In this document: positions 8,062-16,743 of the stretch, piece by piece
Position numbering within the stretch: position 1 is the first letter of the stretch
How the letters are laid out: each line of letters opens with the position of its first letter
NCBI GenBank assembly: GCA_964372035.1
Contig: CAYJPK010000007.1
Span: forward strand, 1-46,840
DNA from: CAYJPK01 sp964372035
GTDB taxonomy: Bacteria; Desulfobacterota; Desulfovibrionia; Desulfovibrionales; Desulfovibrionaceae
Direction of reading: 5' to 3'
DNA: 46,840 nt
Translations under genes and position numbers: made by a program
Notes under the pieces: model-generated
Seen by the model: the letters and a program-made list of their open reading frames with translations, nothing else
What the model was told of the DNA's origin: nothing
Databases searched by the model: none

Positions 8062-9494
8062 TGATTAAATTTCAAGATGTTAGCTATGCATACCCACACC
8101 AAGAAGAATTTGCAGTTAAAAATATAAACTTAGAAGTTAAAGCAGGTAAAATTGTGCTTTGCACTGGAGCTAGCGGTTGCGGTAAAACAACTCTAATGCG
8201 CCTTGCAAATGGGCTCTGTCCTCATCATTTCAAAGGTCGATTAGAGGGTAATGTTAATATTGGTACTTTTGATACAAAAGAAATTAATATTAATATGTTA
8301 TCATATTTTGTCGGAACACTTTTTCAAGATCCAGAGCAACAATTTTTTACCTTAAATGTAAGTGATGAAATTGCATTTGGCCATGAGTGTAGAGCAGTAG
8401 AGCCAAGCATAATTCATGATAAAATTGACGAAGCTCTAAAGATGTTCTCGCTTGAGCATATTAAAGAATCCTCAATTCATGAATTATCAGAGGGGCAAAA
8501 ACAAAAAATTGGTCTTGCTTGTCTACATTCGCAAAACCTTAAAGTCATTATTTTAGATGAACCAACCGCTAACCTTGACCCTGAATCTACCCTTGATTTA
8601 GCTAAAAAACTAGTTGAATTAAAAGAGGCTGGTATGGCTATTTTCATTGTTGATCATAGACTTTATTGGCTTGAGGGTATAGCAGATGAAGTGCTTGTTA
8701 TGAGTGAGGGCGAAATTAAAGAACGTGGTGATTTTAGTATTTTGTATAATGATGAACTACGCAGAAAATATGGCTTGCGAGATGCTAAGCTAGAAGATAC
8801 TCGTAAAAGCCTAGTTAATACTGAAAGCAATCATGACAATTCAAATGATTTTCGTATTTTAAATATGACTTTTGCTTATAAAAACAAGCCAAATATTTTT
8901 GAAAATAAAGATATTTCACTTTCACAAGGTATAACGGCGCTAATAGGTGATAATGGAGCTGGTAAGACTACTTTAGCTCGAATTATGACTGGCTTAAACA
9001 AGGTTCAAGCAGGCGAATTTTATATCAATAATGGAAAAATTTCTCAAAATGATTTAATTAAACATGTTGGAATAGTTTTACAAAATGCTGACCATCAGCT
9101 TCAAATGCGAACTGTTTTAGAAGAGCTTAAGACTTGTTTTGTTTTAGCAGAACGCCAAAAGGGTATTAAGCATCTTGCCAAAAAGCAAAATGCAAGTTTA
9201 TTAAATGATAAAGCTAATGAATTACTTGAAATATTTGGTTTGTCAGAACTTAGTGAGCGTCATCCACAGTCTTTATCTGGTGGACAAAAACAGCGTTTAA
9301 TTATTGCTTGTGCCTTGGCTAAAGAGCCTGAAATTTTAGTTTTAGATGAACCAACTAGTGGTTTAGACGGGCTGAACATGCTTCGAATTAAACAAATACT
9401 TGAAGAATACGCAGCTAAAAATGTAAAAATTTTGTTGATTACGCATGATTTAGAATTAATTGCAAAATCATGCACTAGTGCAATTAGAATTTAA
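8061..9494 (+). CDS. Fused double ATPase of the ECF transporter (EcfA-EcfA')
   Basis: Two ABC ATPase halves are joined in 477 residues. Half 1 has Walker A GASGCGKTT, signature LSEGQ and Walker B VIILDEPTANLD. Half 2 has Walker A GDNGAGKTT, signature LSGGQ and Walker B ILVLDEPTSGLD, and a C-terminal LLITHD switch histidine. A linker near residues 245-265 separates them. Many ECF systems use two separate A proteins; the fusion makes a stand-alone dedicated module. It overlaps ecfT by one base. Both sites look catalytically intact. Confidence 0.93.
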   Translation: MIKFQDVSYAYPHQEEFAVKNINLEVKAGKIVLCTGASGCGKTTLMRLANGLCPHHFKGRLEGNVNIGTFDTKEININMLSYFVGTLFQDPEQQFFTLNVSDEIAFGHECRAVEPSIIHDKIDEALKMFSLEHIKESSIHELSEGQKQKIGLACLHSQNLKVIILDEPTANLDPESTLDLAKKLVELKEAGMAIFIVDHRLYWLEGIADEVLVMSEGEIKERGDFSILYNDELRRKYGLRDAKLEDTRKSLVNTESNHDNSNDFRILNMTFAYKNKPNIFENKDISLSQGITALIGDNGAGKTTLARIMTGLNKVQAGEFYINNGKISQNDLIKHVGIVLQNADHQLQMRTVLEELKTCFVLAERQKGIKHLAKKQNASLLNDKANELLEIFGLSELSERHPQSLSGGQKQRLIIACALAKEPEILVLDEPTSGLDGLNMLRIKQILEEYAAKNVKILLITHDLELIAKSCTSAIRI

Positions 9495-9514
9495 TATATA
9501 ATTTAGGAGATTTT

Positions 9515-10021
9515 ATGGAATTTGAACAACTTAAAAAAGAAGTAGCAACATATGTAGAAGAAAAAAAGCCATTTATGATAGGGCAAATTGCTGCAGAGTT
9601 CAAAGTGACTGAGCTTGAAGCAACAAAAGCTATGCCAAAAACAATCGTTAGCTTAGCTGATAAAGATGAATTTGAAAATATTTGGGACGCTCTTGTTGAA
9701 TGGGAAAAATGTTTATTTTTAGTACAACATTTAGGTTCAGTATTTGAAATTGTAAGTAAGCTAAATAAAGGAACTCATGGTCATGGCTATTTCAATTTAA
9801 ATGGTGAAGGTCCAATTCATGGTCATTTAAAGGTTGATGATATTTCAAACATTGCCTTTGTTTCGATGCCAATGAAAGATAGTACAAGCAATAGTGTCAT
9901 TTTCTTTAATGAAGAGGGTGAAGTTAAATTTGCGATTTATATTGGTAGAAATGCCGATAGACAATTAATTCCTGCTGCACTCGATTCTTTTTTAAATCTC
10001 AAAAATAAATATGCGGAGTAA
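9515..10021 (+). CDS. hutX: HutX/ChuX-family haem-utilisation carrier protein
   Basis: This 168-residue soluble protein has the features of the ChuX/HutX family: a helical N-terminus, then a beta-rich domain with KGTHGHGYFNLNGEGPIHGHLKVDDI and IAFVSMPMKDSTSNSVIFFNEEGEVKFAIYIGRN. Family members bind haem in the cytoplasm and hand it to a degrading enzyme. It has AGGAG before the ATG, lies 20 bases after the ECF ATPase, and belongs to the same operon as hutW. The His-rich THGHG and HGH segments are candidate haem contacts. Confidence 0.85.
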   Translation: MEFEQLKKEVATYVEEKKPFMIGQIAAEFKVTELEATKAMPKTIVSLADKDEFENIWDALVEWEKCLFLVQHLGSVFEIVSKLNKGTHGHGYFNLNGEGPIHGHLKVDDISNIAFVSMPMKDSTSNSVIFFNEEGEVKFAIYIGRNADRQLIPAALDSFLNLKNKYAE

Positions 10022-10025
10022 TAAT

Positions 10026-10535
10026 ATGAAATCCTTAATAGTATATTCATCTTTAACAGGGAATACAGAAAAAGTCGCAACAGCGATTTCTCAAGTTTTA
10101 CCAGAGGCTCATTTTTGCCGTGTTGATGATGCCCCTGATAATAAAGATTTTGATGTGATTATCATTGGCTACTGGGTAGATAAGGGATTGCCAGATACTA
10201 AAATTTTAAACTATATACCAACAATTCAAAATAAGAAAGTTGTTTTATTTGGTACACTTGGTGCATATCCTCACTCTGACCATGCTAAAGATTGTATGGC
10301 AAAAGCTAAAGCGTTAGTTGAAGAGCAAGAGGGCAATGAAGTTATTGATTCATTTATTTGCATGGGTAAGGTTGACCCTAAACTCTTAGAAAGAATGGCA
10401 CAAATGACCAATAATGCTCATCCAATGACAGAAGAGCGTAGACTAAGAATTGAAGAGGGTAATAAGCATCCAAATGAAGAAGACTTTAAAAATGTTCAAG
10501 AATTTATTAAGTCTTGTATGGCAAAATTAAGCTAA
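10026..10535 (+). CDS. Small flavodoxin (haem/bilin-associated type)
   Basis: The 169-residue protein has the FMN phosphate loop SSLTGNTEKVA at residues 8-18 and the motif IIIGYWVDKGLPDTKI, both typical of flavodoxin-family proteins that accompany haem-use or bilin-reduction genes. It probably delivers electrons to HutW, to a reductase acting on the ring-opened product, or to the nitrogenase-like enzyme. The ATG at 10026 is preferred over the upstream in-frame ATG at 10011 because the latter lies inside hutX, and the GGAG at 10015-10018 sits correctly for 10026. It is the last gene of the rightward operon. Confidence 0.82.
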   Translation: MKSLIVYSSLTGNTEKVATAISQVLPEAHFCRVDDAPDNKDFDVIIIGYWVDKGLPDTKILNYIPTIQNKKVVLFGTLGAYPHSDHAKDCMAKAKALVEEQEGNEVIDSFICMGKVDPKLLERMAQMTNNAHPMTEERRLRIEEGNKHPNEEDFKNVQEFIKSCMAKLS

Positions 10536-10555
10536 AGTAGTACTGTGCTCTTTAT

Positions 10556-10597
10556 AAAAAATGCAAGTTATTTCGTCGTATTAACTTGCATTTTTTT
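10556..10597. terminator. Bidirectional terminator between convergent operons
   Basis: The arms AAAAAATGCAAGTTA (10556-10570) and TTAACTTGCATTTTTTT (10581-10597) pair, leaving a U-run on either strand. It lies between the flavodoxin gene and mntP, which converge. Confidence 0.85.
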
Positions 10598-10613
10598 GTA
10601 TGTTTTTATAGCT

Positions 10614-11171
10614 TTAAGTCATTAAGAATTTAAAGCCTAATAATATAAGAGTAAGTCCACCAATAGTTTCGGCTTTTTTCTTAAAACTATCATTGAATAA
10701 ATAGCCTAATCTTACACCAATTACAGAAATTGTAAATGTAGTGCAACCAATAATTAAAACAGGCAAAAATATCATTATATTATAATTATATTTAAATACA
10801 ACGCCAACAGCAAAAGCATCAATACTGGTAGCTATTGCAGCTAAAATCATAACCATAAATCCTAGTGGCTTAGCATCATAACTGTCACATGCATCATGTT
10901 TAAAGTGCGTTTGGTATAACATATTAGCACCAAGCCCAAATAATATTATAAAGGAAATATACATAGAATAAGTGCTTATAGCACTTTCTAAGCTTGAGCC
11001 TAAGTAATAGCCGAGTAATGGCATGAGTGCCTGAAATATACCAAAATAACTTCCAACAATGCAGGCTGAAAGTGTATCTCTTTTAGAAAGTTGAACACCC
11101 TTACAAATAGAAACAGCAAAGGCATCAAGCGAAAGCACTACAGCAATAATAAAAATTTCAACAAATAACAT
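10614..11171 (-). CDS. mntP: MntP-type manganese efflux protein
   Basis: The protein is about 185 residues with six hydrophobic helices and the two family motifs: SLDAFAVSICKG in helix 1 and TSIDAFAVGVVF in helix 4. MntP exports Mn(II). The frame is open to 11219, but the first 16 codons overlap the terminator of the upstream operon. The start at 11171 gives the usual MntP N-terminus (MLFVEIFIIAVVLSLDAFAV). Its ribosome site is weak. No manganese riboswitch is visible upstream. Its presence beside iron/haem genes may reflect metal-ratio control. Other LysE-like exporters are less likely because of the DAFAV motifs. Confidence 0.88.
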   Translation of the reverse strand: MLFVEIFIIAVVLSLDAFAVSICKGVQLSKRDTLSACIVGSYFGIFQALMPLLGYYLGSSLESAISTYSMYISFIILFGLGANMLYQTHFKHDACDSYDAKPLGFMVMILAAIATSIDAFAVGVVFKYNYNIMIFLPVLIIGCTTFTISVIGVRLGYLFNDSFKKKAETIGGLTLILLGFKFLMT

Positions 11172-11212
11172 AAAAATCAACTCATAATAAATAATTAGCA
11201 ATATTTTCCACA

Positions 11213-11270
11213 GCAACAAAAAAAATATAACACATAAAAAATAAATGGCTAGCCCTTTCTTATGTGTTAT
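11213..11270 (-). terminator. Terminator of the nitrogenase-like operon
   Basis: A perfect 11-bp inverted repeat (11227-11237 with 11260-11270) encloses a small GGCTAGCC palindrome. On the minus strand it is followed by a run of nine T within 12 bases. It lies 30 bases after the nifK-like stop and just before mntP. Confidence 0.75.
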
Positions 11271-11299
11271 ATAAAATATTGAAATACTGTGATTTAAAT

Positions 11300-12541
11300 T
11301 TATCGTCTAATTCTAATTGCTTTATTGATATAAGTTGAAATGTACTCTGATAAATAGTCAGCACCTTTTTCACCAATAATAGGCATATGCTTTGCTACTG
11401 TTCCCTTTAAAAATGGAGCTGAAACTAAAACTTTTGTATTAGAATCATCAGCAAGTTCAAGTGAAATATCATCGCCTAAAATAAGCTGATTTTTACAACT
11501 TTCAATGATATTTAGCCTGTCTTTTTCTATTGGAAGATATTTTACCTGAGGGTCTTTATCTTGAACATATGACAAGCTATGATCGCAAACCAAGGCGTCA
11601 ATATCAAAATTAAACTCTTTTAATAAGCTTGCTATGCCAACCAATCTTGCATAATCAGCAATAACAGTAGCAACAGGAGCTTCATCACGCATCATTCTAA
11701 TACGCATTGCACCCATTTGAAGTTCTTTAATTCTTGTTTGCAAACGTTCAAGCATTTCAGGATTTATTTGCTTATCAATGGCTTTGCTAACTTTTTCAAG
11801 CCACTCTAAAGTACCTTTATAGCCGTAAGGACAGCCTGTCACATATGGAGTTTTACATTTTTTTTCTAAGCTTTTACAAGCACCAATGCCTTCATCATTT
11901 ATACAAAGGTTAATTTCAGCGCTGCCTAAATTTTCAAGTTTTTCAACTGTTGTATTAGCGCAAAGAGCAGTTCCAATTGTATAACCGAAAGCCTCACGCA
12001 TGAGTTCTTCAATTTCCCATAAGTCACTTTGTGCACGATATTGCCCAAGAGATAAACCGATAACATTAAATGTTTTTTCTTGTTTTTCAACATTCTTTTT
12101 GGCAATTTCTTTGCAGATTAATTTATAGCTTTCAGCATTGCCAACGCTATAATCACCCTTAAGACCACCTTGGTCAAAACAAACCAACTTGGCACTTACC
12201 TCATCTTGCATTGCATTGCAAACACCTTTAATATCAGTACCAATAATGGCTGAAATTGATGATGCAACAACAAAAATTACCTTAGCATTTGAAAAACGAT
12301 CAACCTCTAAAATAGCCTTTTCTAAACGGCTAACATCACCCATTACAACGTCATCTTCACTCATATGTGTAGTAAATAATTTACTTTCTTGCTCAACATC
12401 AAGTTTGCCATATAAAATCATACTATAGTGAGTTGTACCAGCAGGACCGTACTCTAAAACAACAGCGTCCTTAATTGCTAAAAGTGACCATAATATAGCC
12501 ATTCTGTCTGATGGCGCCGGTAAATATCTACATAAACTCAT
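11300..12541 (-). CDS. Nitrogenase component 1-like protein, K/beta-type subunit
   Basis: This 413-residue protein belongs to the NifD/NifK/BchNB superfamily and pairs with the preceding gene. By eye, C4 (SLCRYLPAP) aligns with the first P-cluster cysteine of NifK. The second (GSQGC in NifK) is Thr36 in GPAGTTHYS, and the third lies in VASSISAIIG with no Cys. So it offers one cluster cysteine instead of three. The middle has the expected Rossmann-like repeats (FNVIGLSLGQY, VATVIADYARLVGIASLLKEF). The N-terminus is much shorter than NifK. The start codon overlaps the nifD-like stop (TAATG) with GGGAG upstream. This pattern matches tetrapyrrole reductases more than N2-fixing enzymes. Substrate unknown. 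Confidence 0.82.
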   Translation of the reverse strand: MSLCRYLPAPSDRMAILWSLLAIKDAVVLEYGPAGTTHYSMILYGKLDVEQESKLFTTHMSEDDVVMGDVSRLEKAILEVDRFSNAKVIFVVASSISAIIGTDIKGVCNAMQDEVSAKLVCFDQGGLKGDYSVGNAESYKLICKEIAKKNVEKQEKTFNVIGLSLGQYRAQSDLWEIEELMREAFGYTIGTALCANTTVEKLENLGSAEINLCINDEGIGACKSLEKKCKTPYVTGCPYGYKGTLEWLEKVSKAIDKQINPEMLERLQTRIKELQMGAMRIRMMRDEAPVATVIADYARLVGIASLLKEFNFDIDALVCDHSLSYVQDKDPQVKYLPIEKDRLNIIESCKNQLILGDDISLELADDSNTKVLVSAPFLKGTVAKHMPIIGEKGADYLSEYISTYINKAIRIRR

Positions 12542-13851
12542 TATTTTGCTCCCTTATATTTATCTGCTGCGATTTTAGCGTTTTCAATACCGGTAAGTAA
12601 TAATTCACATAATTCAAAGCCAATCATATCGGAAGAATTATCAAAACGCACAGGAACGATTTTCTTTTCCATAAGTGTTTGCATATAAGCAGGACCAAAA
12701 TTTAAATCTGGCTTTAAAGTGTCATAAACATGAGCAATACCAGTAACATTTGCAGAACGTGTTACATATGGGTCAAAGTATTTTGTGATTTCTTCAATAT
12801 CATTTGCGTGCTCTGGCTCAATTTTTGAAATTTGTAATAATAATGGTTCAAGACCAAATTCACACATAATTTTAATAGTTTCAAAAGAAGCAAATGGCGC
12901 ACCACCATAGATGTAGCGAAGTCCTTTATACTTATCTTTTGCGTTTTCAAAATCAGTTTTAACTTTGTTATATTTTTCAGTAACATAGCTTGGGACTTCT
13001 TTTTCAAGCTTTGCAAATAGCTCTTTGTAAGCATTATAATTTGTTTCCGGTGAGCTATATTTATCAAATTCAACATAAGGTATGTCAAATTTTTCTTGCA
13101 TTGTTTTGGCTAAATCAAGTGCAGTTGCATTTAAAACAATATTTAATTTTGCTTTTGTCGCAGTTCTAATATCATCTAGGCTACATTCTTTTGGCAATTG
13201 TAAATTAATTTCAATGTTTTCTTTTAATAAAGCATCAGATAGTTCACTTTTATTAAATTCTCCAAAGCGTTGACCTAAGAGGTTGACTGAAGAATTTTGT
13301 TCTTGTTTTTCCATGATTTGAGTACAAGCACAAAGTGCACGTTCAATACCAGGCAAGTGATCTTCACTTTTAAAGTGTTCAGTGTGAATTGAAAGAACAG
13401 GTATATTATATTGTTTTTTGATTTTTTCAGCTAAAGCGTCAAAATCATCGCCAATAATTTCTATTAAACAGGTTGAGATAAGAAAAATACAGCTAGGATT
13501 TGATTCTTCAATTAATTCTTTAAAAGCTGCTTCAACTTTTTCAACGCTACCAAAAGTTACGTCATTTGTATCAAGTCGAACTGATGCAACACGACCACGT
13601 AAGCCACCAAAACCATCAAATCCCATGCTCATACTTTTTGAATAATAAACACATTCATCTGTACCAACAACTAAAGCTTGTGCATCTTTTATACCACGTA
13701 CTACTAATAACGCACCCATAAGAGGGCAGTGTGTTCCAGGGAATTGAGTATGCGTAATATTTGTAACATCACGCATTGTTTTAACTTGCTTCAAGGTTTT
13801 TAAATCCTTTAGCAGGGCATCTCCATCATATTTTATTTCTAATTTAGACAT
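12541..13851 (-). CDS. Nitrogenase component 1-like protein, D/alpha-type subunit
   Basis: The 436-residue protein keeps three cysteines at the spacing of the NifD cluster ligands: C42 (THCPLMGA), C67 (GTDECVYYS) and C128 (ISTCLIEIIGDD). It lacks the FeMo-cofactor ligands. The segment LNIVLNATA (236-244) aligns with NifD LNLVHCYRS, giving Asn241 for Cys275. VRFDNSSD (401-408) has no His at the place of His442. With C4 of the partner it could hold a single [4Fe-4S] cluster, as in the chlorophyllide and F430-precursor reductases. No nifE, nifN or nifB is present nearby. It lies 38 bases downstream of the nifH-like gene. I cannot assign the substrate; haem-pathway neighbours suggest a tetrapyrrole. 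Confidence 0.85.
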   Translation of the reverse strand: MSKLEIKYDGDALLKDLKTLKQVKTMRDVTNITHTQFPGTHCPLMGALLVVRGIKDAQALVVGTDECVYYSKSMSMGFDGFGGLRGRVASVRLDTNDVTFGSVEKVEAAFKELIEESNPSCIFLISTCLIEIIGDDFDALAEKIKKQYNIPVLSIHTEHFKSEDHLPGIERALCACTQIMEKQEQNSSVNLLGQRFGEFNKSELSDALLKENIEINLQLPKECSLDDIRTATKAKLNIVLNATALDLAKTMQEKFDIPYVEFDKYSSPETNYNAYKELFAKLEKEVPSYVTEKYNKVKTDFENAKDKYKGLRYIYGGAPFASFETIKIMCEFGLEPLLLQISKIEPEHANDIEEITKYFDPYVTRSANVTGIAHVYDTLKPDLNFGPAYMQTLMEKKIVPVRFDNSSDMIGFELCELLLTGIENAKIAADKYKGAK

Positions 13852-13889
13852 TTTATCTATATTTCCTTCATTTTTTATATCAGCAAAAA

Positions 13890-14657
13890 TTAATCTTCTT
13901 CTTCAATATCTTGCGATAATTCCAAAACTTGTTGCGCAAGGGAATGGTACACAGCGTGCATTTCTGATTGCTCTAAACATTCAAAAACAGTACCATTTAA
14001 CGCTTCGCCTTTTTGGATATCACCATGGCGTGGAATATATGAAACAATCTTAGTTTCAATTTCGTCAGCTGCTTTTTGCACGATTTCAACTTCATCAACA
14101 ATATTCTTAGCGTTTAAAATGATGCCTTGGAGTTTTGCGTAGCCACGTGAACCAAAGTTTTTAATTGCCTGTGCAATATTTGAAGCAGCATAAAGTGCCA
14201 TCATTTCACCAGAAGAAACGATAAAGACTTCACGAGCATAGCCCCCACGAATTGGCATTGCAAAACCACCACACACAACGTCACCTAAAACATCATAAAT
14301 AACAATGTCTGGTTTATATTCTTCAAAAGCATCTAAGTCTTCTAACTTTTCAAAAGCTGAAATAATACCACGCCCAGCACAGCCAATTCCAGGAGTAGGA
14401 CCGCCTGATTCAACGCATAAAACACCATTAAATCCCTCAAAAACAATATCTTTTAATTCTAAATCGTCACCTTTTTCTTTTAACTGATCTAAAACAGTTG
14501 GTATGCTTTTGCCCATAATTGGTTTTGTTGAGTCTGCTTTTGGGTCACAACCAATTTGCATAACCTTATAACCTGCAAGGCTAAGTGCGGCTGATAAATG
14601 TGAAGTTGTAGTTGATTTGCCGATTCCACCTTTGCCATAAATTGCAATTTTTCTCAT
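13890..14657 (-). CDS. Nitrogenase iron protein-like ATPase (NifH/BchL/CfbC family)
   Basis: The 255-residue protein is an ATP-dependent electron donor of the NifH family. Visible are the P-loop GKGGIGKST (8-16), GCDPKADST, the two cysteines that bridge a [4Fe-4S] cluster in the homodimer (C93 in GIGCAGRGI and C129 in VVCGGFAMPIR), and the switch motif YDVLGDVVCGG. It would deliver electrons to the two component-1 proteins that follow it. Arg96 sits where NifH can be ADP-ribosylated, but no draT/draG is seen. It is slightly shorter than nitrogen-fixing NifH, as in the tetrapyrrole-reductase relatives. Confidence 0.92.
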   Translation of the reverse strand: MRKIAIYGKGGIGKSTTTSHLSAALSLAGYKVMQIGCDPKADSTKPIMGKSIPTVLDQLKEKGDDLELKDIVFEGFNGVLCVESGGPTPGIGCAGRGIISAFEKLEDLDAFEEYKPDIVIYDVLGDVVCGGFAMPIRGGYAREVFIVSSGEMMALYAASNIAQAIKNFGSRGYAKLQGIILNAKNIVDEVEIVQKAADEIETKIVSYIPRHGDIQKGEALNGTVFECLEQSEMHAVYHSLAQQVLELSQDIEEED

Positions 14658-14710
14658 ATAAGTACCTATTTTTGAAATTTATAATTTTTTTATATTCATT
14701 TAAAAAAGTT

Positions 14711-14739
14711 TTATTAATCTAAAATTTAGACTATGTCAA
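14711..14739 (-). promoter_or_regulatory. Promoter with internal palindrome for the nitrogenase-like operon
   Basis: On the minus strand TTGACA (14734-14739), a 17-base spacer and TAATAA (14711-14716) form a near-consensus sigma-70 promoter. It is not the -24/-12 type used by sigma-54 nif genes. The spacer contains the perfect palindrome TCTAAAATTTAGA (14718-14730), where a bound repressor would block RNA polymerase. The leader would be about 47 bases. Confidence 0.65.
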
Positions 14740-14812
14740 CTTAAAATATTTTTCTAGAATGCCTTAATTTTTTTATAAATTATTTATGCTTTTATTGTTA
14801 AATTTTAAACCA

Positions 14813-16714
14813 CTAATCTTCAAAACTTCCTGATTCTATTGAACTATTATACAAGTTGAAATACTTTTCTCCCTTTGCTAATAATTCCTCATGCGTGCCG
14901 CTTTCTACAATTTTTCCATCATCTAAAACAATGATTCTATTCATACGAATAATGGTTGAAAGCCTATGTGCAATAACGATACAGGTTTTGTTTTGCATAA
15001 GCTTTAAAATCGCATCTTGAATGTGCATTTCAGTTAAAGTGTCAACGTTTGCGGTTGCTTCATCTAGAATTAAAAATGGTGCGTCCATTAAAAATGTTCT
15101 TGCAAGACAGACTAACTGTTTTTGCCCAACGCTAAGACCTGCCCCGTCAGCTTTTATTATTGTGTCATATTTTTGCGGAAGTTGCATAATAAAGTCGTGA
15201 ACATTTGCAGACTTTGCAGCTCGTACCATTTCATCATAGCTTGCACCTTGCTTTCCATAGCAAATATTATCTTTGAAAGAACCAGAAAAAACGAATGGTT
15301 CTTGTTGAACTAGCGCAATATTTTTGCGTAAATAAGCTAAATCAAGCTCATTGCTTTCATAATTATTTATCTTTACACTTCCAGATTTATAAGGGTAAAA
15401 ATTTAAAAGCACATTGATAATACTTGTTTTTCCAGAGCCTGTTTTTCCAACAATTGCAATTTTTTCCTGTGCCTTAATGTGCAAGTTAAAATTTTCAAGA
15501 ACATTTTTATCTTCAGAATATCCAAAATTTAAATCTGAAATAATAATGTCACCTGCAAGCTTTGAATCAGGAATGATGCCCTTAGACCTTTCTTTGTGAG
15601 CGTCTAAAACTTCAAAAACACGTTCTGCTCCAGCTAATGCTGTTTGGATTTGTCCGTATTGGTTTGCAATACCATTTAAAGGCATTGTTAATTGCCTTAT
15701 ATATAATAAGAAAGTTTGAATTACGCCAATTGAAATCTTACCATTAATTGCTAGGTATGCCCCAAAAAGTGCAATTGCAATATAGGTAAAGCCAGATAAA
15801 ATTGATAAAATTGGATTCATCAAAATATTTAAAATACCAGCTTTTGTGGAGTAATCTCTAAATTCTTCATTAATCACATTAAACTTTGTAATAATATTTT
15901 CTCTTTGATTATAAGCGAGTAAGGTTTCATAACCGCTAATGCTTTCCTCAATATTGCCTTCAAGTTTCCCAAGGGCTTCATGCTTACGCTTAAAATAAAA
16001 ACGCATTCTTTTTGAGAGCATTTTTGTAGAAAAAATTGTAAGTGGCACAAACATAAACATAACTAAAGTTAGAAAAGGCGAAAAATATAGCATTATTGAA
16101 GTGATCGTTACAATACTTACAATGTGAGAGAAAAAAGAAGCAATAGTTTGAGATAAAACTTGTGCCATGTTATCAGTATCATTGACTAATCTGCTCATAG
16201 TGTCACCATGGCTATTAGTATCAAAATACTTTACAGGCAAAGTAGTAACAGCCTCATAAACATCTTCGCGCAAATCAAAAAGCATTTGTTTAACTAGGCG
16301 TGCTGAAAAATAACCTTGAATATATTGCAAACTACCTGCAACTATTGAAACAAAAACTAGCATTATTATTAAATCAGTAAAAATATTCATTTCTAGGGAT
16401 TTTGTTTGATAAGCAACAGTTAGATTATCAATAATCTTTCCTAGAATTGTAGGTCTTAGCGCATTTAAAAGGGCAGCGCAAATAACCATAGTAAAAATGC
16501 CGTAAAGTATGAATTTTCGTCTACCAATATATTTGAGTAATCTAAATAAAATATTTTTTTTCTCGGCAGTTGTTAAGTTTTTACGTCTAAAATTATTTTG
16601 CCCAAATTGCTCTTTATTGCGTCTTGACCCAAAGCCTCTAGGTGCAAAATTATTGCTATAGTTTTTGCTATCAATCGTTTTAGCATTAAAGTTTTTTTGT
16701 TCATTCTTTGACAT
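14813..16714 (-). CDS. ABC exporter half, canonical-site subunit
   Basis: This 633-residue protein has a polar N-terminal extension of about 65 residues, six membrane helices, and a C-terminal ATPase. Walker A is GKTGSGKTS, the signature is LSVGQ (one change from LSGGQ), Walker B is FLILDEATANVD with the catalytic Glu, and the switch is IAHRLST with its His. Together with the preceding gene it forms a heterodimeric exporter of the TM287/288 or LmrCD kind. The altered signature faces the partner's nucleotide. It sits between the partner and the nitrogenase-like operon, but a separate promoter lies after it. Cargo unknown; export of a tetrapyrrole breakdown product is one possibility. Confidence 0.85.
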   Translation of the reverse strand: MSKNEQKNFNAKTIDSKNYSNNFAPRGFGSRRNKEQFGQNNFRRKNLTTAEKKNILFRLLKYIGRRKFILYGIFTMVICAALLNALRPTILGKIIDNLTVAYQTKSLEMNIFTDLIIMLVFVSIVAGSLQYIQGYFSARLVKQMLFDLREDVYEAVTTLPVKYFDTNSHGDTMSRLVNDTDNMAQVLSQTIASFFSHIVSIVTITSIMLYFSPFLTLVMFMFVPLTIFSTKMLSKRMRFYFKRKHEALGKLEGNIEESISGYETLLAYNQRENIITKFNVINEEFRDYSTKAGILNILMNPILSILSGFTYIAIALFGAYLAINGKISIGVIQTFLLYIRQLTMPLNGIANQYGQIQTALAGAERVFEVLDAHKERSKGIIPDSKLAGDIIISDLNFGYSEDKNVLENFNLHIKAQEKIAIVGKTGSGKTSIINVLLNFYPYKSGSVKINNYESNELDLAYLRKNIALVQQEPFVFSGSFKDNICYGKQGASYDEMVRAAKSANVHDFIMQLPQKYDTIIKADGAGLSVGQKQLVCLARTFLMDAPFLILDEATANVDTLTEMHIQDAILKLMQNKTCIVIAHRLSTIIRMNRIIVLDDGKIVESGTHEELLAKGEKYFNLYNSSIESGSFED

Positions 16715-16743
16715 TATATTTTCCTTATAAACTTAAGCAAATT

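Noticed and set aside
11172..11299. Manganese (yybP-ykoY) riboswitch before mntP
   Set aside because: The only structure seen is an AT-rich hairpin with a T-run, which is better read as the terminator of the upstream operon.
11300..14657. A true N2-fixing nitrogenase
   Set aside because: Both FeMo-cofactor ligands and two K-subunit cluster cysteines are missing, no nifB/E/N is nearby and the promoter is not of the sigma-54 type.
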